NCBI GenBank assembly: GCA_965238125.1 | Contig: OZ250179.1 | Location: forward strand, 3,534,001-3,598,000 | Length of the DNA: 64,000 nucleotides | Direction of reading: 5' to 3' | Source of the DNA: UBA6623 sp965238125 | GTDB lineage: Bacteria > Acidobacteriota > Terriglobia > Bryobacterales > UBA6623 | In this document: in pieces, positions 25,456-33,442 of the stretch | How positions within the stretch are numbered: position 1 is the first letter of the stretch | How the letters are laid out: every line of letters starts with the position of its first letter | Made by a program: the position numbers and the translations under genes | Notes under the pieces: model-generated | Databases searched by the model: none | What the model saw: the letters and a program-made list of their open reading frames with translations, nothing else | Told to the model about the DNA's origin: nothing

Positions 25456-26319
25456 ATGAATTCCCGTGTCATAGTAACCCTAGCAATTTCCGCCGGAATG
25501 GCGTTGTTGGTAACCGGTATCTTCTACCAGGTTGCAGTTCGAGGCCGGGATGACCGGCCGGCCCCGCTCGCCGCAGCACGAGAAGTGGTCGTCGCGGCAA
25601 AGGACCTCTCGATCGGAGCGGCGATCGACAGCCAAGATTTACGTTTGGAGGAATGGCCCGGCGACAGAATTCCGCCCGGCGCCTTTGAAGACATCAACGA
25701 CGTGATCGGCCGCGTGACCGTGAGTCGCGTGCTGGTCCAAGAACCGGTTGTCGACCGTCGGCTGGCGCCGCCCGGGTCCGGTGTCGGCCTGTCGCCCAAA
25801 GTGCCGCCCGGGATGCGCGCCATGGCAGTGCGAGTCGACGACGTGAACAGCGTGGCCGGCTTCGTTCTGCCCGAGGCCAGGGTCGACGTCCTGTTGACCG
25901 GTCAGCAGCTGGGCGGCGGCCAAGGCACACGCCTGACGAAGACCATCCTCAGTAACGTGCGCGTTATCTCCGCCGGGGAACATCTGACGCCTGACTCATC
26001 CGGGAGACCGCGGCGAGTACCGGTCGTCACACTGCTGCTTTTCCCCGAACAAGCGGAACTGCTGACCCTCGCCAAGACCCACGGGCACATCCAGCTCGTG
26101 CTCCGCAATGTCATGGACAAGGCGCCGACGAAAACGAAGGGCGTACGGGAACCGGACTTGTTCGCGCTCGACTTCAAACCCGTCCTGAAACTGCGGCCAG
26201 CGAGGCCCGCACCTCCTCCGGTCATGCGGATCGCTCCGCCCCCACAGCGAACAGTCGAAGTGACCTGCGGCAACCGCAAGTCGGTGCAGTCGTTCGGCGC
26301 GGGAGCATCCCGCAAATGA
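25456..26319 (+). CDS. cpaB: Flp pilus assembly protein CpaB (RcpC)
   Basis: A periplasmic Tad assembly protein, 287 residues. An N-terminal membrane anchor (VIVTLAISAGMALLVTGIFY) is followed by an SAF domain (VVVAAKDLSIGAAIDSQDL, IGRVTVSRVLVQEPVVDRRL) and the RcpC/CpaB body (GMRAMAVRVDDVNSVAGFV, ARVDVLLTG). It follows the two pilin genes and precedes cpaE, a common Tad order, though the usual secretin gene between them is absent. Confidence 0.9.
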   Translation: MNSRVIVTLAISAGMALLVTGIFYQVAVRGRDDRPAPLAAAREVVVAAKDLSIGAAIDSQDLRLEEWPGDRIPPGAFEDINDVIGRVTVSRVLVQEPVVDRRLAPPGSGVGLSPKVPPGMRAMAVRVDDVNSVAGFVLPEARVDVLLTGQQLGGGQGTRLTKTILSNVRVISAGEHLTPDSSGRPRRVPVVTLLLFPEQAELLTLAKTHGHIQLVLRNVMDKAPTKTKGVREPDLFALDFKPVLKLRPARPAPPPVMRIAPPPQRTVEVTCGNRKSVQSFGAGASRK

Positions 26320-26415
26320 CCAACGACTCCGCCGCCGGTCGTCCGCTCGGCGAGCCCATCCCATAGGTCGACGGCGGCTCCTTCGGCCCAAGACAAGGCG
26401 GGAGTAGGCAACGGT

Positions 26416-27616
26416 TTGAGAGGCGGAGCATCAACAACTTTGGCGGCCCTTTTGATAGGGTCCGACGGCGGTCTGCTCGACGAGTTCGCGACGGCGATCG
26501 GCGAGGTCCCGGAAGTTCGTCTTGCCGGGCGTCTGGCGGAATACCCCTCGGCCGGCGAACTACGCGAACGCGTGGACCGCGCCAATCCCGATATCGTGTT
26601 CATCGACATCGGCGCTCAGCCGGAGCAGGCTTTGGCCTTGCTCGGGCAGATCGTCGATTACTGGCCGCGGGTTTCCGCGGCGGCGATCTGCCGCCGCAAC
26701 GACCCGGAGCTGATCCTGCGCTGCCTACGCGGCGGCGCTGCGGAATTCTTTTCGAGCCCCTTTTCGGTCGGCGATATCCGCCAGGCGGTCAAGCGTATCC
26801 TTAGCCGCCGGGTCGCCGAAACGGCCGACCAAACTCCCCGCCGCGGCCAAGTCTTGGCTTTCGCCCCGGCCAAGGGCGGCAGCGGAGCCACGACCCTGGC
26901 CGGCGCCGTGGCCTGCCATATCGCCAAGACCGACGATCAACGAGTTTTGCTGGTCGACTTGGACTTGACGACCGGACTGCTTTCGTTTCTTTTTCGCTCC
27001 AACCATCCCTGATAGCGTCGCTGACGCGCTGCAACATTCCGACCAACTCGATTCGTCGCTATGGAGCTCTCTGATCAGCGAGCCTAACGGCATCCATCTG
27101 CTGGCGGCCCCGGAGAAACCCGAAGTTTCCCTGAACGACACTCTCCCCGTGCAAGAAGTGCTGGAATTCGCGCGCTCGGAATACGACTACGTGGTCGTCG
27201 ACCTCGGAGGCGTTTGGGAAGTGCCCTCGCTGGCGACGCTGCCGTTGGCCACGGCCATTCATCTCGTCTGCGCCGGCGATATGCCGTCGTTGTACTTGAT
27301 GAGGCGCTCGATCCTGATGCTGGAGGAAAGCGGGTACAGCCGCGATCAGCTTCGGATTCTCGTCAATCGAATCGAGAAACGTTCCGAGCTCACCGTGGCC
27401 GACATGGAGAAGATATTCCGGGCGTCGGTGGACGCCACCTTCCCCGATGACCCGCAAGCGGTTCATCGGGCCTTGCGCGACGGCGCGATGTTGGCTGACA
27501 ACTCGGCTCTCGGCAAGAGCATCGCGCGCTTCTCAAAGGGCTTTTCGTCGGTCGAACGGAAGGCGGCCAAGCCTCAAGGAATGCGGGCCCTCAAGGAACT
27601 GCTCGGCGGCGCCTAA
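26416..27616 (+). pseudogene. cpaE: CpaE/TadZ pilus localisation ATPase, frameshifted
   Basis: The first frame (TTG 26416 to 27012) has a degenerate receiver-like domain (PDIVFIDIG) and a deviant Walker A in FAPAKGGSGATTLAGAVA, then VLLVDLDL. At the T-rich stretch 26986-26994 the frame slips by +1; the ParA-like second half continues (IPDSVADALQHSDQLDSSLW, YDYVVVDLGG, ILVNRI) to TAA 27614-27616. One inserted base in the T run explains it. The tadA/cpaF ATPase, tadB and tadC do not follow. Confidence 0.85.
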
Positions 27617-27775
27617 CCGAAGTCCCTTTCAGAGTCCTTTCAGGACCCGCGGCTGAGCGTCGACTTCCGTCGACGCCTCTGTTTCGACTACTCGAATTGC
27701 GGAGACCGGCCGGGATCTCACGTGTCTCATCCCACTTTGCTATCTTCATTAGGCCCTCTACGAACGGGGCCCAGT

Positions 27776-29017
27776 ATGAAGAACACTTTTTCCGCGCCGG
27801 CGGGCGTCGTCGTCGCCGTGCTTCTCGCCGCTTGCAGCGCGAAGTACGAACCTCCGGTCGCGCAACCTTTCCTCGAAAAGATCAACTTGTTTGAAGCCGG
27901 AACCGACGGCTACGCGCATTACCGCGTTCCGGCCATCACGGTTTCCACGAAAGGTACGGTCTTTGCGTTCGCCGAGGCCCGCAAGAGCGCCCGCGGCGAC
28001 TGGGGCACGCAGGACATCGTCATGCGCCGCAGCGACGACGGCGGCCGCACATGGGATCCTCCCCGCGTGATCGCTCATGTCGAAGGCGAGATTCAGCAAA
28101 ACGCCGCCGCCTTAGCGCAAGACCTGGCCCAACCCGGCGAAGTCACCTACAACAACATCGTTCCCATCGCCGACCCCGAAACCGGTGCGCTGCATTTCCT
28201 GTTTTGCATCGAGTACGCGCTGGCCTACTACATGCGCAGCGACGACGACGGGCAGACCTTCACCGAACCGGTCGACATCACCGCGACCTTCGCAGAGTTC
28301 CGTGCCGAATACGACTGGAAAGTGATCGCCACCGGCCCGGGCCACGGCATTCGCCTCGGCAACGGTCGTCTGCTTGTCCCCGTATGGCTCTCGGACGGCA
28401 CCGGGGGCCACGCCCATCGCCCCTCGATCGTTTCGGTCATCCATAGCGACGATGACGGCAAGAGCTGGGAGCGCGGGGACGTCGTCGTACGGCACCCGGA
28501 CTTGAAGAACCCCAGCGAAACCCTCGCTGTCGAGCTGGCCGACGGCCGCGTGATGCTGAATATCCGCAACGAATCGCCCGAACATCGCCGGGCGGTTTCC
28601 CTCAGCGCGGACGGGGCGACCGGCTGGACGGCTCCCGAGTTCCACCCCGAGCTGATCGAGCCGATCTGCATGGGCAGCTTGGTTCGGCTCTCCCGCGAAA
28701 CGGACCACGGCCGTAACCGCATTCTCTTTGCCAATCCCGACAGCAACGAGCCCCGCGACCCGGAAAAGCCCGAGGGCAACTTCAAGCGGCAAAACGTGAC
28801 GGTGCGCCTGAGCTACGACGAAGGGGAGACCTGGCCTGTGAGTCGCCCGATCGAGCCGGGAGTCAGCGGCTACTCCGACCTCGCCGTGGGGCCCGACGGA
28901 ACCATCTACCTCATCTACGAACGCGGCACCCCGACCGACCGCGGTACGCACGTGCAATACCTGACCGTGGCCCGCTTCAACCTGGGCTGGCTCAGCAACG
29001 GGAAGGATAGCTGGTAA
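27776..29017 (+). CDS. Sialidase-like BNR lipoprotein
   Basis: From ATG 27776 the protein is 413 residues with a lipoprotein signal (VVVAVLLAACS, cysteine 20). The sialidase features are better preserved than in the 6.2-kb protein: YRVPAI (the F/YRIP motif), Asp boxes SDDGGRTW, SDDDGKSW and SYDEGETW, and acidic and arginine residues at expected places. Exo-alpha-sialidase activity on host or environmental glycans is possible. An upstream in-frame ATG at 27722 would hide the signal. A MITE copy lies about 500 bases downstream. Confidence 0.87.
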   Translation: MKNTFSAPAGVVVAVLLAACSAKYEPPVAQPFLEKINLFEAGTDGYAHYRVPAITVSTKGTVFAFAEARKSARGDWGTQDIVMRRSDDGGRTWDPPRVIAHVEGEIQQNAAALAQDLAQPGEVTYNNIVPIADPETGALHFLFCIEYALAYYMRSDDDGQTFTEPVDITATFAEFRAEYDWKVIATGPGHGIRLGNGRLLVPVWLSDGTGGHAHRPSIVSVIHSDDDGKSWERGDVVVRHPDLKNPSETLAVELADGRVMLNIRNESPEHRRAVSLSADGATGWTAPEFHPELIEPICMGSLVRLSRETDHGRNRILFANPDSNEPRDPEKPEGNFKRQNVTVRLSYDEGETWPVSRPIEPGVSGYSDLAVGPDGTIYLIYERGTPTDRGTHVQYLTVARFNLGWLSNGKDSW

Positions 29018-29530
29018 CGCCGGAACGGTCCGTAGATCACTGATACTAAAAGTGATCGGTGCGTCTTGGCTTCGTTTGGTCATTTTGCTTGGTCGGGTTC
29101 GGGAGCATACGGGGGAGCGGAGAGATTCCGGTATTGATCCCTCGGGTCAAATGGGACCGACTGCCCCGGAGTCGGGGTATCTTCTCGGTGAAGATTCCTC
29201 ATTTGAGTCCGGCACCTCGATGCGGATAAGTCATTGATTTTCAAAAGATATTGACCATCGGGCATCGAAAAATTGGGTTCGTTTCGCGGAATTTTTTCGG
29301 ACGGTCGTCCCGACCGGCCCCTCGGCTCTCCGCATCCCGGGCACGAGGTGGTCCGCGCTTAGGACAGCGACGGCGTCAAGGGGGAGTTTCGGCGAGTGCG
29401 GCGGATCCGGCCTTGCCTTGCTCGATGGAATCGAGTCGGTCCGCGCGTGGGTAATACGTCCGTTGAATCGGGCTGGAACGGATGAGCGAGGCGAGGATGG
29501 AAACCGGCCGGCATAGGGAAGAAGGGCTGA

Positions 29531-29707
29531 CCCGCATTTCTCACCGCCTGACGAGCAAAGCACACGATAGGCCCGCCATTACTTCGTTGCGCTTGCTCGG
29601 GGTGCTCACCGTGCTGTTCAAGTACGCCTCGTTGCTTAAGAAATGGGTGCCAAGCGGCGCGCGCCTCGTACTGACGGACCTTTCATGCCTTTGCCTCGCC
29701 ACGCGGG
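29531..29707. mobile_element. MITE-like element, copy 2
   Basis: The left end CCCGCATTTCTCACCGC is identical to copy 1; the interior is closely similar (GCACACGATAGGCCCGCC, CTGACGGACC). The right terminal repeat has lost the GTGAGAAAA part, leaving CACGCGGG. The flanks are CTGA (29527-29530) and CTAA (29708-29711), nearly a 4-bp duplication. Confidence 0.7.
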
Positions 29708-30071
29708 CTAACCCAGCGAACGAGGCTGGACTGGGGGGAGGAATCAAATTGTTGAATTGCAAAGGGTTTGACATCGGTCTTTGAGAAATTGAGTCCGTTC
29801 CGCGGAATCGTTTTCGAGGAGTGTCCAGGGTTATTTTTTGGTTCTTCGCCTCCAGTTTGGAGGCTTGAACCCGGGGTCTCCGTGCTTAGGATAGCGGCGG
29901 TGTCAAGGCCGGAGTTGGCCGAGTTCGGGGACCAATCTCCTCCCCTGGCTACGTGGCCCTCATTGATCCGCTGATTAGCAGGGCCGGGGACATTGGCGTC
30001 CACCTCCGCCCGGCGTGGCTTGCGGTCGGACGGCTATACGCTTCAACTTCAATTGGGGAGGGCCCGGCGGG

Positions 30072-30211
30072 GACGTGGCGTGAGCGTCCACGCTTGCCGC
30101 GAACCGATTCATCGGTTCGTATCCCCGAATTCGCGAGACCTCGCAAGGCGGCAAGCCGAGACTCGCCCCGATGACTCGGGGCGCGGCAAGGCTGGAGCCT
30201 CACGCCACGTC
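30072..30211. repeat. 140-bp composite palindromic repeat, copy 3
   Basis: Same orientation and length as 3528-3667, with both inner palindromes conserved and the centre diverged. Confidence 0.85.
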
Positions 30212-30241
30212 CCGAGCTTCGGCATCGAGGAGATTCCGAGG

Positions 30242-30463
30242 CTATTTTCGGAAGAGTCCGTTTCTATGAATGCGCGGCATTCATAATACCGCCATGGAAA
30301 TTCGCTTTGGTCGGGGCGTTTTCGGAGAAGACATACCGGCACGAATGCCGGTACGGCACGCAAGAATGCGTGCGCCACGTCAGGCTGGTTCGACATCGCG
30401 GGACCTATTTTCGGAGGAGTCTCGTTTCTATGAATCCTCGGATTCATAATACCGCCATGAAAA
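30242..30463 (+). repeat. Pair of ~59-bp direct repeats
   Basis: 30242-30300 and 30405-30463 both begin CTATTTTCGGA and end ATTCATAATACCGCCATG. Each contains a short ATGAAT..ATTCAT palindrome whose loop differs. The spacer contains ACCGGCACGAATGCCGGT, another hairpin. Confidence 0.75.
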
Positions 30464-30550
30464 TGGGCGCCGGCGGTCCGAAGGGTTGGGGCAAGGTTCC
30501 TGCCGCCCTTTTGAAAGAGGAGCAGCCGCTGACTCCCGCGGCTCGGTTCG

Positions 30551-30958
30551 TCAACCCTTCAGAAAGTGTGTGACGCGGCGCTCAAACGCTCCGGACTTGA
30601 CTTGGCATTCCCACACAATCAAGACCTTCAACCCCATTCGCCGCAGCCGCCTCCGATTCCTCTCGTCCCGCTGCCTATTCCCGTCGAGCTTTTTCTTCCA
30701 GAACGCCTTGTTCGTCGCCGGGCGTCCTGAGCGCGGACAACCTTTGTGCCCATGCCAAAAACAGCCATGCACGAAGATCACCTTCTCGTGCCGTGGGAGA
30801 ACCATATCGGGCTTGCCCGGGAGGTCGCCAACGTGCAAGCGGAAGCGGTAGCCGAGCCGGTGCACGAAGCTCCGCACGATGCGCTCGGGCGAGGTGTTCT
30901 TGCCCTTGACGCGCGACATACAGCGGCGTCGTTGCTCGGGCGTCAGAGTGTCAGCCAC
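30551..30958 (-). CDS. vsr: Very short patch repair endonuclease Vsr
   Basis: Nicks next to T:G mismatches arising from deamination of 5-methylcytosine. It is 135 residues, normal length. Visible motifs: TPEQRRRCMSRVKGKNTSPE at the start, the catalytic Asp in LPGKPDMVLPR, HGCFWHGH (zinc and active-site residues), and VLIVWEC. Its start overlaps the end of the methyltransferase gene by 8 bases, so the two are translationally coupled. Confidence 0.96.
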   Translation of the reverse strand: MADTLTPEQRRRCMSRVKGKNTSPERIVRSFVHRLGYRFRLHVGDLPGKPDMVLPRHEKVIFVHGCFWHGHKGCPRSGRPATNKAFWKKKLDGNRQRDERNRRRLRRMGLKVLIVWECQVKSGAFERRVTHFLKG

Positions 30959-32045
30959 GTTTCATCAGTTCCTCGACACACTCCGCGACTCGAGCCGCGA
31001 GCCCGGGGGGCACTGCATTCCCGATCTGCTTGGCGATTTGGATCTTTGAGCCGCGAAAGCGAAACCAATCCGGGAAAGATTGCAGTCGCGCTGCTTCTCG
31101 GTGCGTAATCGGGCGATGCTGGGACGGGTGCAGGTAGCGGCCTTTCTCGGGTTTAAAAAACTCGGTGCGAATCGTGAAAGCCGGCCGGTCCCACCAAAGG
31201 CGCCCGAATAGATCCGTGCCGCCCGTCTTTTTGCGAATCCAGCAAGCCGGGGTAATCTCGGGGGCTCGGCGCTGCAAGTCGAAGCGGTTCATCCCTTCTT
31301 CGGGAATGGCTCGATACCGCAAACGGCTTTTCTCGGTCGGTGACCGGCCGAAGTGCAAGTCGAGAGGCGGCGGGACCTCGCGCAGCGACGTTCCCTCCGG
31401 TTCCGGCAAATCGCCGATGGCGTCGCGAACCGTTTGCCACGGCCGCGGTTTGCCGACATAATCACCCGGCGCGAGGACATGCCCGTTATTGGGATTGAAA
31501 CAGATTTTCGGCGGCGGAAAACACTCTCTCGGATCGGCGAAGCGGCACCCGACGATGAAAGCCCTCCGGCGGTTCTGGGGTACGCCGTAGTCGCCGGCGA
31601 GAAGGACTCCCGAGGCGGTCTGGAACCCCATTGCTTCGGCGGCGGCGATGATCTCGCGATGCTCGGGGGTCCCCAGGATGTGAGGAACGTTTTCCATTAC
31701 AAAAACGCCCGCTCCCGACGTCGCCGTTACTTCCAAGAAAGGACGCCAGAGCTGTTTGCGTGGGTCGTTGCGTCGGTTTTTGTTGAGCAGGCTGAATCCT
31801 TGGCAGGGCGGGCCGCCGATCACAATGTCGGCTTCGGGAATCAGCACCTTCGAATCGCGAAGCAGCTCGTCGATGCCGCCGACCACACAATGATCCCCGA
31901 AGTTCAGGTTGTAGGAAGCCGCAGCGTTGGGGTCCACGTCGTTGGCCCAGACCGGTGAGAAATCACGGCCGGATTGCCGGCTGAAACCCAGCGTCAGCCC
32001 GCCCGCGCCCGAGAACAAATCGATAAGGCGATGCGCCATTGCCAT
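30951..32045 (-). CDS. DNA (cytosine-5) methyltransferase
   Basis: A 364-residue C5-methyltransferase. Motif I is DLFSGAGGLTLGF, motif IV with the catalytic cysteine GGPPCQGFS, motif VI MENVP, motif VIII VPQNRRRAFIVG, and motif X QIGNAVPPGLA. The target recognition domain lies between about 200 and 300; the specificity cannot be read. Only vsr follows and no restriction enzyme gene is nearby, so this is an orphan Dcm-like methylase, used in regulation or protection rather than a complete restriction system. ATG 32045 could be replaced by the third codon ATG. Confidence 0.94.
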   Translation of the reverse strand: MAMAHRLIDLFSGAGGLTLGFSRQSGRDFSPVWANDVDPNAAASYNLNFGDHCVVGGIDELLRDSKVLIPEADIVIGGPPCQGFSLLNKNRRNDPRKQLWRPFLEVTATSGAGVFVMENVPHILGTPEHREIIAAAEAMGFQTASGVLLAGDYGVPQNRRRAFIVGCRFADPRECFPPPKICFNPNNGHVLAPGDYVGKPRPWQTVRDAIGDLPEPEGTSLREVPPPLDLHFGRSPTEKSRLRYRAIPEEGMNRFDLQRRAPEITPACWIRKKTGGTDLFGRLWWDRPAFTIRTEFFKPEKGRYLHPSQHRPITHREAARLQSFPDWFRFRGSKIQIAKQIGNAVPPGLAARVAECVEELMKRG

Positions 32046-32491
32046 CCGCTCGAAACTACAAGACGACCATCACGAACGTTTCTATCATGGAATGTTTTGC
32101 GGCCCTCTTGGTGAGAAATTCTATCAGCTTCGAGACGGGTGGTGAAGCGGACCGGCGGTTGCGCGACATCCTATAGCCAAAAAATGGCGGCACAGAGCGA
32201 GCCTCGCCGTGACGCCGGAATTTTTCCGCTTGATCCGGCCATGGCTAAAGCCTGCATGGGGAAGGCCGCTGAAGCGGCCTGGCGTGCGGCGGCGGGGGCC
32301 GTTACCGGTGCTGAAGCGCCGGCCTAATTGAACCCAAGCCCGGTGAACCGGCGGTGAACCGGGCTCCGGCTTTCCCGTTCTTGTCGCGCACCCGGCGCGG
32401 AAGCGAATGGGCTTCGCGTTCTCGCTACAATTCTAGTTTCGGCCTGTTGACGCGCGGCTTGCGGCGTGTCTCCCGGTATTCAGGTCTCCCC
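32046..32491. other. Intergenic, no gene seen
   Basis: The spacer between the divergent methylase and HAD genes. Around 32270-32290 a GGCCGCTGAAGCGGCC hairpin is followed by short palindromic repeats. Open frames here do not resemble proteins. Confidence 0.5.
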
Positions 32492-33178
32492 ATGTCGCAA
32501 CTCTGGCTCCTCATCGACGCCGACGACACGCTTTGGGAGAACAATATCTACTTCGAAGAGGCCTTTGACGAATTCGTCGATCTGCTCAACCACTCGAGCC
32601 TCTCGCCCACCCAGGTTCGCGAAGTGCTCGACGAAATCGAGTTGGCCAACATCCAAACTCACGGTTACGGCTCGGCCAACTTCGGCCGCAATATGCAGCA
32701 GTGCTACCAGCATCTCGCCGAACACCATTGGACCGAACGGGACATGCAGGCCGTCATGGCGATTGCCGACCGCATTCTCGACAGGCCCATGGAGGTTTTC
32801 GAAGGCGTGGAGGAAACTCTGGCTTATCTGGCCGGAAGGCATTCGCTGACGCTCTATTCAAAGGGGCATCCCGACGAGCAACACGGCAAGATCGATCGCT
32901 CGGGCCTGAGAAAACACTTTGTTTCCTGCCGCATCGTCAAGGAAAAGGACGTGGCCGGGTATCGCGGGCTGATCGCGGAAAACGGCGCCCAACCGGAAAC
33001 GACTTGGATGATCGGCAATAGCCCGAAATCCGACATCAATCCGGCGCTCGAGGCCGGTCTGGGAGCTGTGTTCGTACCGCACGAGCGCACTTGGTCGCTG
33101 GAGCACGAAGAAGTTCCCGAGGGCGTTGAACGCTTCCATGTCGTCGACGGATTTGCCGATCTGCGTGGTTTGTTTTAG
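32492..33178 (+). CDS. HAD-superfamily hydrolase
   Basis: From ATG 32492 the enzyme is 228 residues. Motif I LLIDADDTLWENN gives the nucleophile D9 and acid D11, motif II LYSKG, motif III lysine in VKEKD, and motif IV GNSPKSDINPALEAG. The cap region between motifs I and II is helical, as in YjjG-like phosphatases of nucleotides or sugars. The substrate is unknown. Earlier in-frame starts (32354) include repeat-derived residues and are unlikely. Confidence 0.88.
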   Translation: MSQLWLLIDADDTLWENNIYFEEAFDEFVDLLNHSSLSPTQVREVLDEIELANIQTHGYGSANFGRNMQQCYQHLAEHHWTERDMQAVMAIADRILDRPMEVFEGVEETLAYLAGRHSLTLYSKGHPDEQHGKIDRSGLRKHFVSCRIVKEKDVAGYRGLIAENGAQPETTWMIGNSPKSDINPALEAGLGAVFVPHERTWSLEHEEVPEGVERFHVVDGFADLRGLF

Positions 33179-33347
33179 CAGGTCCTTGGCCCGTCGCTTG
33201 CGCTCCGGGCTTCCATGAGAGGCTGGTCGCTTGTCAAGGGTGGTCGTTGGGAGGTGTTGGTCGGTTTGTCGGAACCAGCCTCTCATCCCATCCCTGTATC
33301 TATGCTGTGAATTGTGTATGCCGTGGACCGCCGGCGATTTTCGCCGT

Positions 33348-33409
33348 CCACCTGGGGTTCCGCCTTCGGCTCCACCCCAGGCTATATTCCCGCCGCCGCT
33401 TCGCGGCTG
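33348..33409. repeat. Dispersed intergenic repeat (CCTTCGGC type), partial copy
   Basis: Shares GGTTCCGCCTTCGGCTCC, CCCCAGGCTATATTCC and GCCGCTTCGCGGCT with 4754-4847. It lies immediately upstream of the YncE/phosphatase gene. Confidence 0.7.
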
Positions 33410-33442
33410 TAAAGATTAGCGGTTTCACCCGAACACATCGTA

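Larger units (their letters stand above)
29018..30550. other. Gene-free, repeat-dense region
   Basis: No gene is supported over 1.5 kb. It holds a MITE copy (29531-29707), a 140-bp composite repeat (30072-30211) and a pair of ~59-bp direct repeats (30242-30300, 30405-30463). Two diverged blocks at about 29240-29400 and 29765-29925 share a GAAATTG..CGTT.CGCGGAAT-like start and a GCTTAGGA.AGCG.CGG.GTCAAG core, and flank the MITE. It looks like nested repeat insertion. Confidence 0.65.
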
